Positions 1 through 7,200 of a stretch of 64,000 nt of DNA are shown in pieces. Source of the stretch: Faecalicatena sp. Marseille-Q4148 (GTDB lineage Bacteria > Bacillota > Clostridia > Lachnospirales > Lachnospiraceae); contig CP073692.1 in assembly GCA_018228665.1 (NCBI GenBank), positions 1,250,039 to 1,314,038 of the forward strand, in the 5' to 3' direction. The notes below the pieces were generated by a model. That model made no database searches. It saw only the letters and a program-made list of their open reading frames with translations, and was not told the origin of the DNA. The position numbers and the translations under genes were made by a program. The first letter of the stretch is position 1; each line of letters starts with the position of its first letter.

Positions 1-206
1 TCATAAACATACTTTTCAGTATCGTTACTTTTATAGATTTTTTCAACTGATATTGATAAATTTTTTTTGCGAGGGGATTGTTTATACAATTCGGTATATA
101 AGGCTTTTGCTTTATCCTCTCCAATGACTTCCGACATTTCTTTGTAAGTAAATCCGTAGGGGTCATTCAGTACTTCTGTTGGTGTATATTTAGGTATGTG
201 TTTCAT
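1..206 (-). CDS. Partial protein, possibly RlmN/Cfr-like radical SAM methyltransferase (N-terminal 68 residues)
   Basis: An open frame starts at ATG 204-206 behind a good RBS (AGAAAGG) and runs off the left edge with no stop. It begins MKHIPKYTPTEVLNDPYGFT. Residues 45-68 (ISVEKIYKSNDTEKYVYE) resemble the strand just before the radical SAM core of RlmN/Cfr proteins, where a target-state sentence such as SxDGTxKYLF is usual. The cysteine motif that would prove this lies outside the window. It starts five bases after the KTR remnant stops, so the two were probably cotranscribed. The coding frame is well supported; the family is a guess. Confidence 0.4.
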   Translation of the reverse strand, partial: MKHIPKYTPTEVLNDPYGFTYKEMSEVIGEDKAKALYTELYKQSPRKKNLSISVEKIYKSNDTEKYVY

Positions 207-210
207 TTTT

Positions 211-372
211 CTATCCTTTCTTCTCAAAATCAATAAGTTCGTTTTCAGAATTTTTAATTTCTAATTTTTCAACATTAACGATATGCGTCAATTTACATTT
301 AGGGCAGAAAAGAGGAAAATCTCTTAATATCGTATTATAAAATACTTGAATCCTCGTCTTTCCATTACATCA
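211..372 (-). pseudogene. Cysteine-rich KTR domain protein, 5'-truncated
   Basis: Reading leftward from 369, the frame gives CNGKTRIQVFYNTILRDFPL and then FCPKCKLTHIVNVEKL before the stop at 211-213. This matches the mobile-element family of small cysteine-rich KTR proteins (normally starting MxWxxCPxCGxKTR, about 55-60 residues). A TGA at 370-372 sits directly before the C of the first metal knuckle, and no ATG, GTG or TTG is available. The first half of the CxxC motif and the start codon are therefore missing. The loss lies at the boundary with the SLOG gene, which points to a recombination joint. These genes are usually found beside resistance cargo in ICEs; their role is unknown. Confidence 0.6.
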
Positions 373-383
373 TGATTGAATCA

Positions 384-869
384 CTAAGATAAAAATATTT
401 CCCCAACCGGGATCTCTCTAAACTCCTTTTTCATCTGGTGTGCAAACCGGATCGTCCTGACCGTGCCGCCTTTTTCCCTCCCATCATACACGGCGATCAC
501 CCGGTCCGAGTGTTCGGCCATGTAGCGGTTTCGGTGGGAATAGACGCTGGGGTGGTATTTCTCCTGCATGACGACAACATCCGCACATGCCTCCAGCATT
601 TCATAGGTCCGCCTTTTTTCCATCAGATTATCCAGGCGCTTTTGGTAGGGGATAACTGCAATCAGTTCCAACGCCGGATTTTTCTTTTTCTTTTCCAGTA
701 CAATCTCGGCAAAATACTGGTCCACGCCTTCCGCAAACCCGCTCATAAACCGGGTAAACCCTTCTTTGACCGCAAGGTCAACCTCACGCCGCAAGGCGGC
801 CTTGACCTTATTGATCTCTTTCTGGGGTATATCCCTGTGCCCGGTGACACAGCATGTCTTTCCTTCCAT
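384..869 (-). CDS. SLOG (DUF1273/YpsA-like) family protein
   Basis: The N-terminus CCVTGHRDIP and the later segment FMSGFAEGVDQYFAEIV are hallmarks of the SLOG/YpsA Rossmann-like fold, which binds nucleotide-derived ligands. A second conserved part reads DRVIAVYDGREKGGTVRTI. A longer frame opens at ATG 903-905, but that codon lies on the predicted transcription start of the promoter at 913-941 and has no RBS. ATG 867-869 has GGAGG eight bases upstream, so it was chosen (161 residues). The gene is divergent from the XRE regulator and both probably share the 870-1018 control region. The ligand and exact role are unknown. SLOG proteins on mobile elements have been linked to stress and conflict systems, but nothing here proves that. 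Confidence 0.75.
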   Translation of the reverse strand: MEGKTCCVTGHRDIPQKEINKVKAALRREVDLAVKEGFTRFMSGFAEGVDQYFAEIVLEKKKKNPALELIAVIPYQKRLDNLMEKRRTYEMLEACADVVVMQEKYHPSVYSHRNRYMAEHSDRVIAVYDGREKGGTVRTIRFAHQMKKEFREIPVGEIFLS

Positions 870-912
870 CTGTTTTTCCTCCGTCCGATAGTCTGTATTC
901 TTCATTTCTCAA

Positions 913-941
913 ATTATAATAGATTTATTTTAATATTTCAA
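913..941 (-). promoter_or_regulatory. SigA-type promoter of the SLOG gene
   Basis: On the minus strand, TTGAAA (936-941) and TATAAT (913-918) are separated by 17 bases, close to the consensus. The predicted start of transcription is near 906, which rules out translation from the ATG at 905 unless the message is leaderless. Confidence 0.7.
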
Positions 942-1018
942 CGGAAACACCCTTTTTTATTTTGCGAATAAGGACGAGGCGTGAGGTACAATCTATTACA
1001 GAATGGGAGGTGAAGGCG

Positions 1019-1333
1019 GTGTATGAAGATTTTGTCCCGGAACGGCTGGCAAAGTTGCGGACACAGAAAGGCGTATCTGCACGCGATATGTCCTTGTCGT
1101 TAGGACAGGCAAACAACTATATCAACAACATCGAAAACAAAAAATCACTTCCTGCCATGCAGTCCTTCTTCTATATCTGTGAATACCTGGGCGTGACGCC
1201 GCAGGAATTTTTTGACGAGGGGAACGCCTGCCCGGAAGCCCTTCAGGAGTTTATCGAAGAAGCAAGGAAACTGGATTCCCGGTCAATGAGCTATATCCTC
1301 GGCATTATGAAAGAGCTGAACAGCAAGCGTTAA
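1019..1333 (+). CDS. XRE-family helix-turn-helix regulator
   Basis: A 104-residue protein with one Cro/CI-type helix-turn-helix: residues 8-60 read RLAKLRTQKGVSARDMSLSL and continue through the recognition helix and IENKKSLP. It is followed by GVTPQEFFDEG, typical of small ICE and phage regulators of Clostridia. The frame is open from TTG 962, but GGGAGG at 1005-1010 lies eight bases before GTG 1019, which is the start used here. The gene is divergent from the SLOG gene and probably controls that promoter, itself, or the following toxin-antitoxin operon. No operator for it is obvious. Confidence 0.75.
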   Translation: MYEDFVPERLAKLRTQKGVSARDMSLSLGQANNYINNIENKKSLPAMQSFFYICEYLGVTPQEFFDEGNACPEALQEFIEEARKLDSRSMSYILGIMKELNSKR

Positions 1334-1387
1334 GACGGCCACGGTGTTGGCCGCTTTTGCTATTCTGTAAATTTTTTTCGTGCCCCC

Positions 1388-1416
1388 TTGCATAAATGCC
1401 CCAAAGTGGATATACT
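1388..1416 (+). promoter_or_regulatory. Promoter of the toxin-antitoxin operon
   Basis: TTGCAT (1388-1393) and TATACT (1411-1416) are spaced by 17 bases. Transcription should start near 1423, just ahead of an inverted repeat and 50 bases before the antitoxin ATG. Confidence 0.7.
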
Positions 1417-1424
1417 ATAAGTAA

Positions 1425-1447
1425 GAAAGTAAGAACTTCCTACTTTC
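1425..1447 (+). promoter_or_regulatory. Inverted repeat at the start of transcription, candidate antitoxin operator
   Basis: GAAAGTA (1425-1431) and TACTTTC (1441-1447) are perfect inverted arms with a nine-base centre. The repeat covers the predicted start of transcription of the toxin-antitoxin operon. AbrB/MazE antitoxins commonly repress their own operon at such palindromes; binding is inferred. Confidence 0.5.
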
Positions 1448-1473
1448 AAACTCAAATAGAAGGAGATGATATT

Positions 1474-1734
1474 ATGCTGGCCGAATTACGTCAGAAAGCC
1501 CAGGTCACGATCCCAAGGGAGATCATTGTCAAGCTCGGCCTGTCAGAGGGCGACAAGCTGGACATCTTCGAGAAGGACGGCTCCATCTGCATCATGCCGG
1601 TGGTTGTCTACCCGAAACATTACCTGAATGAACTTAAAGAAGAAATCAGCGATGTAAAAGCAAAACTCGCATCCGGGGAGCAGCCTGTCTTTGACAGCGT
1701 GGACGCCCTGTTTGACAAATTGGAGGCGGAGTGA
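1474..1734 (+). CDS. AbrB/MazE-type antitoxin
   Basis: An 86-residue protein. Residues 1-45 form the swapped-hairpin AbrB DNA-binding fold (AELRQKAQVTIPREIIVKLG, then LSEGDKLDIFEKDGSICIMPV). The rest is a charged helical tail, probably the toxin-binding part, ending VDALFDKLEAE. The frame is open from 1396, but AGGAGATG before ATG 1474 gives the credible start. It overlaps the toxin gene by one base (TGATG), as expected for translational coupling. It likely neutralises the toxin and represses the operon through the palindrome at 1425-1447. Confidence 0.8.
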   Translation: MLAELRQKAQVTIPREIIVKLGLSEGDKLDIFEKDGSICIMPVVVYPKHYLNELKEEISDVKAKLASGEQPVFDSVDALFDKLEAE

Positions 1735-2000
1735 TGGCGTATGAATTTACCTTTACGCCCCGTTTCCAAAAGCACTTTAAGGGCCTGAACGCCCAGGAGA
1801 AGAAGCAGTTAAAAAACAAGCTGGAACTTCTGGCTGAAAATCCTTCCCACCCGTCGCTGCGCACCAAGCGCATCCAGGGCACCACAGACCTTTTTGAGTG
1901 CAGCGTCAACATGGACATCCGCATTATCTGGTATTACGAAGGCGATAAAATGATCATCCTGGTGGACGTGGGGCACCACGACATACTAAAACAATTCTAA
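1734..2000 (+). CDS. RelE/ParE-superfamily toxin (YafQ-like)
   Basis: An 88-residue protein of the RelE/ParE fold: FTPRFQKHFKGLNAQEKKQL near the N-terminus, LRTKRIQGTTDLFECSVNMD in the middle and RIIWYYEGDKMIILVDVGHH at the end. The pattern of two helices, then strands carrying R-I-I-W-Y and a terminal DVGHHD, is typical of YafQ/RelE mRNA interferases and relatives. GGAGG at 1722-1726 serves ATG 1734. The pair probably stabilises the ICE (addiction). Whether it cleaves ribosome-bound mRNA (RelE, YafQ) or poisons gyrase (ParE) cannot be decided from sequence. Confidence 0.8.
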   Translation: MAYEFTFTPRFQKHFKGLNAQEKKQLKNKLELLAENPSHPSLRTKRIQGTTDLFECSVNMDIRIIWYYEGDKMIILVDVGHHDILKQF

Positions 2001-2002
2001 AC

Positions 2003-2044
2003 GGCAGGGCGGCGCGTCTTTTGGGCGTGCCGCCTTTTCCTGCC
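2003..2044 (+). terminator. Nested hairpin terminator after the toxin gene
   Basis: The inner stem GGCGGC (2008-2013) pairs with GCCGCC (2029-2034) and is followed by TTTT. An outer GGCAGG/CCTGCC stem encloses it. It begins two bases after the toxin stop and may also serve the oppositely oriented dut operon, which ends at 2132. Confidence 0.65.
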
Positions 2045-2131
2045 CTTCTATTAGTGTAACCTGCAATCTTCCCGGTATGCTCATTTCCACTACCGGCGAT
2101 TATCCAAGAATCACTCCCGAAATAACATTTT

Positions 2132-2545
2132 TTATGTTCCGGTACTTCCAAAGCCTCCGGTTCCCCGCTGCGCGCCCAGATCTGTCACAAAGTCCGCAAT
2201 CACAACCGGAGTAATCACAAGCTGCCCGATCCGTGCCCCTTTGGAAAGCTCCTGGGGGGTGCTGCTTACATTGCTGATGATGGCATGGATCTCCCCGCGG
2301 TAGCCGGAATCCACAGGGGGCAGCTCGCAGACCAGGCCCTTTACCGCCATGCTGGTGCGGGGGAAGATATAGCCCGCGTACCCGTCCGGTATCTCAATCC
2401 CGAACCCAAGCGGTATTTTGGCAATCCCGCCCGGCTGTAAGGTGCAGTCATAGGGCATATACACATCTGCCCCGGCATCGTTGCCATGCGGCCGGAAGGG
2501 GCGCCGGCTCTCCGGCACGCCAAAGTCGATCAGTTTAATCTTCAT
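2132..2545 (-). CDS. dut: dUTP diphosphatase (trimeric dUTPase)
   Basis: A 137-residue dUTPase. The conserved motifs appear in order: motif 1 NDAGADVYMP, motif 2 FPRTSMAVKGL, motif 3 VDSGYRGEIHAIISN, motif 4 ARIGQLVI and the glycine-rich C-terminal motif 5 GAQRGTGGFGSTG. It hydrolyses dUTP to dUMP and pyrophosphate, keeping uracil out of DNA and feeding thymidylate synthase. A longer frame exists, but the GAAGGAGG before ATG 2543-2545 and the family N-terminus fix this start. Its ATG overlaps the thyX stop (ATGA), so the two are translationally coupled: dUMP made here is the ThyX substrate. Confidence 0.92.
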   Translation of the reverse strand: MKIKLIDFGVPESRRPFRPHGNDAGADVYMPYDCTLQPGGIAKIPLGFGIEIPDGYAGYIFPRTSMAVKGLVCELPPVDSGYRGEIHAIISNVSSTPQELSKGARIGQLVITPVVIADFVTDLGAQRGTGGFGSTGT

Positions 2546-3285
2546 GCGCTGCCTCCTTCCAAGATCGCCGGGTAGTCCGCCCTTAAAATATCTTCCGGCG
2601 TCATATCTGCCGCCAGTTTCCGCCCGCAGGTCATTTTCCCCTCCAGGCATTTATCCATCTGGCAGAACGGACCGACAAGGGAAGGTGCAAATAGAACGGG
2701 GCTGAGTGCATAAAGCTCCTTCCAGATTTTCAGAAGCACAATCCTTGTCTCGTCCGTGTTCCTGCGGCACACCCGCTGGCCGATGATATGTTTCCACTGG
2801 TAGGGCGTGGCGCTGATAATCAGCACATTCCGAAGCCCTTGGGGCGTGGCGTAACCCGCCGCGTCATGGCCGATTCCCTCATGGCAGAGTTTTTCATAAC
2901 ACCCCATGCCTTCCCGGCAGCTTGTTAAGTACAGCTCCCGGATCTTTGCCGGGGCGGTCAGAATCTCATAGGGCACGGAAAAATCCGCCTGCCCCGTGTA
3001 ATTGCTGTACTGTAAGGACGCGCTCATAAATTTTACTTCGTTCTGGTGGCGCGTGATCTGGGAGAGGAACCGCCTGCTTGCCCCCACGACGGCCACGGTT
3101 ATGACTGCGAATTTCTGTACCGTGGGGTGGGGAAGGTTCCCGATGGCCTCCACGGTTTTCTCACTGAACGATTGTTCATAGAGTGCCAGCAGGTCCTCCA
3201 TTGTGGCGATTTTATGCCCCCGCTGGGTGAGCCTTGCCGCAAAGACCATGTTCTTCTCGGCCTCTGCAATCGCCTGGCAGTTCAA
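2542..3285 (-). CDS. thyX: FAD-dependent thymidylate synthase ThyX
   Basis: This enzyme methylates dUMP to dTMP using methylene-tetrahydrofolate and FAD/NADPH. The segment SQITRHQNEVKFMSASLQYS corresponds to the ThyX signature (RHRxxSxNExSxRY) in a divergent form. CRRNTDETRIVLLKIWKE is the second conserved block. The family length is about 220-250 residues. The start is unclear. No ATG or GTG exists near the conserved N-terminus. The end given is TTG 3283-3285, which has no RBS of its own, while GGAGGG (3318-3323) lies eight bases before an in-frame ATC (3307-3309) that would add NRIEVKI. It sits between the DUF6378 gene and dut with tight overlaps. An ICE-borne ThyX plus dUTPase would make dTMP independently of host ThyA. 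Confidence 0.88.
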   Translation of the reverse strand: MNCQAIAEAEKNMVFAARLTQRGHKIATMEDLLALYEQSFSEKTVEAIGNLPHPTVQKFAVITVAVVGASRRFLSQITRHQNEVKFMSASLQYSNYTGQADFSVPYEILTAPAKIRELYLTSCREGMGCYEKLCHEGIGHDAAGYATPQGLRNVLIISATPYQWKHIIGQRVCRRNTDETRIVLLKIWKELYALSPVLFAPSLVGPFCQMDKCLEGKMTCGRKLAADMTPEDILRADYPAILEGGSA

Positions 3286-3295
3286 AATCTTTACT

Positions 3296-3583
3296 TCAAT
3301 CCGGTTGATTGCTATGTCCCTCCTTTACAATGGCTTTCAGCAGAAACAGATAGTTTAAGCTGTCCGTGATCTTTTCGTCCCATGTACTCATGCCGTAGTC
3401 TGCGCTGTTATCAAAGCACATGTCATACAGGGAGACGATATGCTTTGCCAGCATACCGGCAAGGGCACGTTCCGGCGTAGTGTGCTGCAAAGCGGCAGCC
3501 GCCTTAAATGCTCCCAGCCGGTCCGTATCGTCCCCGGTATATTCTTTGGTTTTTTGTTTCAGGGTGTCGGCACAGAGCCGCAC
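3296..3583 (-). CDS. DUF6378-like protein of nucleotide-metabolism cassettes
   Basis: A small protein with the pattern seen in phage and ICE DUF6378 proteins: YTGDDTDRLGAFKAAAALQH, then PERALAGMLAKHIVSLYDM and STWDEKITDSLNYLFLLKAI, a helical fold reminiscent of the all-alpha NTP-pyrophosphatase types. The start given is GTG 3581-3583, the first standard start in frame. The frame continues upstream (TQKEVNAVFDEQV) to an ATC codon at 3620-3622, placed seven bases from GGAGGG (3630-3635), which fits a start better. Its stop overlaps the beginning of thyX. Function is unknown; its place upstream of thyX and dut suggests deoxynucleotide handling. Confidence 0.6.
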   Translation of the reverse strand: MRLCADTLKQKTKEYTGDDTDRLGAFKAAAALQHTTPERALAGMLAKHIVSLYDMCFDNSADYGMSTWDEKITDSLNYLFLLKAIVKEGHSNQPD

Positions 3584-3655
3584 CTGCTCGTCAAATACGG
3601 CATTGACTTCCTTTTGTGTGATATGGCATCCCTCCTTTGAATCTGAAAAATGGAT

Positions 3656-3685
3656 TGTCCCGAATATGGTATAAGATCCGGGACA
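3656..3685 (-). terminator. Hairpin downstream of the unknown gene at 3710-4192
   Basis: TGTCCCG (3656-3662) and CGGGACA (3679-3685) form a perfect seven-base-pair stem. On the minus strand a T-run follows after a five-base gap; on the plus strand GTTTT follows directly. It separates the unknown 160-residue gene from the DUF6378/thyX/dut operon. Confidence 0.5.
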
Positions 3686-3709
3686 GTTTTCTATGTTATC
3701 CGCTGCCTG

Positions 3710-4192
3710 TTAAGCGCTCGGCAGATAGATCCAGTCGTGCATCAGGCACACGCTTGGCTCGTCCTCCCTGGGAACCAGCCGGTAGGTACATTCCCCGTAC
3801 ACGGTCCGCTTGTCCTCAATCTCCATGCCATAGGCCTTATAGAAGCGGTATTCCAGGTTGGAGATAATACAGCGTAAGGTCTGCAATGCCTCCCGCTGGG
3901 CGGTGACGATGAGCTCCCGGTCAATGCTCCGCTTCAGGCATAAGAGAGACTTGTAAAGCTGTACTTCCGTCCGGTAAGGGCGGCAGTCTTTGGTTTCCAG
4001 CCAGCCGCTAAAGGCCACCGGTCCGCTCTGGACCACCGCCCGCTCCGGGTGGTAATACTCGTAGCAGTTCAGGTTTGCCGTATTGAGAAGGTAGAGCATT
4101 TCCCGGACCTCATTTTCCGGCATGTCGTAGAACCGCAGAAGGGAGCGGTACAAATGGACATAGCCGGGTATGGAAAGAATGGCGTTCACCAT
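3710..4192 (-). CDS. Unknown ICE protein, 160 residues
   Basis: I do not recognise this gene. It starts at ATG 4192 behind AAGGAGG. It has no signal peptide or membrane segment and is rich in Tyr, Cys, Leu and Arg: SIPGYVHLYRSLLRFYDMPE at the start, NANL-NCYEYYHPERAVV in the middle and the acidic tail EDEPSVCLMHDWIYLPSA. The middle part (TEVQLYKSLLCLKRSIDREL) is probably helical. It lies just downstream of the adhesin-sortase gene and ahead of a hairpin, so it may be the last gene of the transfer transcript. Confidence 0.55.
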   Translation of the reverse strand: MVNAILSIPGYVHLYRSLLRFYDMPENEVREMLYLLNTANLNCYEYYHPERAVVQSGPVAFSGWLETKDCRPYRTEVQLYKSLLCLKRSIDRELIVTAQREALQTLRCIISNLEYRFYKAYGMEIEDKRTVYGECTYRLVPREDEPSVCLMHDWIYLPSA

Positions 4193-4262
4193 AAAGTAAA
4201 TCCTCCTTGTAAATGGTCAGTGCGGGAGTTTTCACCCCCGCACCGGTTTCTGAAATATTCTG

Positions 4263-7200
4263 TTATTGCACCTCAACAAGTTTCCCCATGACAATGAACC
4301 GGCTGGCGCCACCCGGCGTACAGGTGGAGAGCGTCAGCACCTTGTCACTGGACGTCACCGAAACATCCGTTTCAACGACGGAACGCTCTGCCATAGCGCG
4401 AAGCCAGGTGGTATAAGCCCCGTCGTCTTTCCAGTTAAGCCTCCAGGGGGAGGTGTCGCTGCCGGACTCTGCCGGTTTTGCCGCAAACGCAGAAAAAATC
4501 TCCATCACATAACCGCCCGTTGGGGTCACAAGGTACATCTGCCTGTGGGTATCAAAATAAGGCTGTCCGTCATATTGATTGAGCACGGCGAACATGGAGC
4601 CATCCCGCATATTGTGGCCGTAGATAATGGTATTGCGGTCTGAAAAATCCGCCTGGTTCTCATAATCCGCAAACAGGCAGCCTGCCTTGTTATAGGTCCC
4701 ATCATAGAGGTGGCGCAGGTAATACTCGTTATTGTCCGTCTGCGTCACCGGGTAGTTGATGGCCGAATCAGGAAGGGTGATCCATCCGATAATGTCCGGC
4801 CCGTTTTTCTTAAGGGCCTCAAAATCCACAACAGGGAGGATTACACCAGAATCCTCCCCATCCGTTTCAGCTCCGCCTGCTGTTTCTTCCGACGCTTCGG
4901 CTGGCTCCGGCAGTTCCACGTTTTCCGCCAGTTCGTCATAGGCTCCGGCGCTCTTAGTATACTGGTTCAGGTCGCGGACCATCAGAAATCCGCTGCCAAA
5001 GGCCAGTAATACGCAGAGGGAAACCACCGTAATGCCGACAGCTTTCTTTTTCGGGGAAGTTTTCTCATACTTCCCCTTTTTGAAATAAAATACCGTGAAT
5101 ACACCGCCGCCAATCACAGCCAGCGCCAGCAGACAGCCGTACAAAAAGATGAAAGCATCATCCCCAGTCTGCGGTACCGGCTTTCCGGGATTGGAAGGCG
5201 TTGACGGATTAGAAGGATTGTCCGGGGTCTTGGGATTGTCCGGGTTTTTGGGTTCCTCCGGCTTCTCCGGCTTTTCGTTGAAGAACTGGACCGTTGCCGT
5301 TTCCTCTGCCTTGATCTCCACCGTGGCAGCGTCAGGAATGATATAATCTTTGCTTGCCCGGTTATTAATCTCCGTTACGGTATAAATGCCGACCCTAAGC
5401 CCTGTTACCTCAATCACGCCGGATTTTGGTGTGGTGAAGGTCTCACAGTAGGAGCCGTCCGCGCTTTTTACTTCAAAAGCAAAGCCGTCCTTTCGTCCGT
5501 CGCTGGAATCCTTTGTGATTTTTAAGTTCCCCCGGTAGGCCTCATTGGTGAAGCCGCGCCCGGCTTCGCCGTTTTCCACAACCACTGTCTGGCCGTCCTC
5601 GGTAATCTCAAAGTAGTAAGCGTTTTCGTCAAGCTGATAGCCCTCCGGCGCTTTGCTTTCTTTGATGAAGTAACCGCCCGCCAGAAGGTTCTCCGCGGTG
5701 TGATACCCTGCGTCCGCCTCTTTCAGCGTCCCCAGCTTCTTATCCTCGGAATCCAGTTCCTTGCTGCCGTTGGTGTCCTCATACAAATCGAATACCGCGC
5801 CGGAGAGGAACCGCAGGAAGGTGTTCTTATCTTCATTCTCTTTTTCCACAGGGGAAGGCTCGTCCACCGCCTCGGTTTTCATCACCTGCACGCTACCCCG
5901 GATTAGGGTATTTTCCACCCTGATTTCAATGCTTTGCCCGTCCACACCAATATAGATATGGTGCTGTTCCTGGCTTACCGTGTAAAGCGCCGGGGCAGAA
6001 ATTTCCTTTACGATCCAATGGCCGTAAGGGATATTTTCAAAAGCAAAGCTGCCGTCCTCGCCCGTGGTTACGGTAAGCAGGGCGTTTTCCTCGGTAAATT
6101 CCTCTGTGTCCGGCTGAAACAATCCAATGAGTGCGCCGGACAGCTTCACATCGTCGCCGCCCTCCGGGTTCTCACCAACCTTTACACCGTCCACACGCCC
6201 GCGAAGCAGGTCATTGGAAATGGGTTCCCCCTCATTCACAAGGATCTGCACCAGCGCCGCATCCTGGCCCGCGTACTCAAACACAACCGGATATTCCGTA
6301 TCAGAAAGAATGTAAGCGCTGTTTGTGGTGCGTTCCTTCACATAGTAGCTGCCAAAAGGCAGATCGGAAGCAAAGGAAGCGTCATAGCCGCCCGCCTCAT
6401 CCGGGTCAACGGAAACCACTTCCAGAAGGCCGCCTGCCGGGATCACGCTGCCATCAAGGGCCGTCAGGTCAGCGGAAGCATACAGACCAAAAGAAATATC
6501 TTTGTATTCCTCATTCATGCCAAGGCCGAACAGTTCATCTGTTTCTAATTCTTTTGACAGGCTGACCGCCACTTTTTGCCGCTCGTCATACAGGCCGACG
6601 ACGATCTGTGTCACTTCCACGGTCTCGCCCGCATAGGTAAGCTCCGCATATTCCGGCTGGGAGTTTAAGACCATCCCTGCCGGCGCCTGGCGTTCCTCCA
6701 GACGGTAGCGCCCCAGGTAGAGAAGGCCGCTTGCCGCGGTTCCGTCCTCCCCGGTGGTAAGGGTTTCCACAACGGTGTCTTTCGCAGCCCGTAAGGTCCC
6801 GTCTCCGGTATAAATATCTTCATCCGCAATCACGTCATAGACCGCGCCTGGAAGCCCCATGACCTCATACACCGGCTGGTACAGGCCGTCGTTCTCCTGG
6901 ACGGAAGCGAATACTTCACCGGTCTTTGTAATGGTAAGCTGGCCTTTCTGCGGCATGTTGTGCTGGGTGACGGTCACGACAGATTCGCTGCCGTCAATAG
7001 TAAAGGGCACCGGCTCACTGGATAATACATACCCGTAAGGCGCCGCCACCTCGTAAAGTTCATAATCCCCGGTGTGCAGAGGTTCCGGCAGCATGAGCCA
7101 TCCTTCATCGGAAACATAGAAGGTATCAAGGGTCTCCGGGTTCGGGTAATAAATCTCCTGGGTGACAAATTCCCCGGTGGAGAGGTCTTTTACCTGAAAT

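Noticed and set aside
870..905. ATG 905 as start of the SLOG gene, the longest frame
   Set aside because: It lies on the predicted transcription start and has no RBS; ATG 869 has GGAGG at eight bases.
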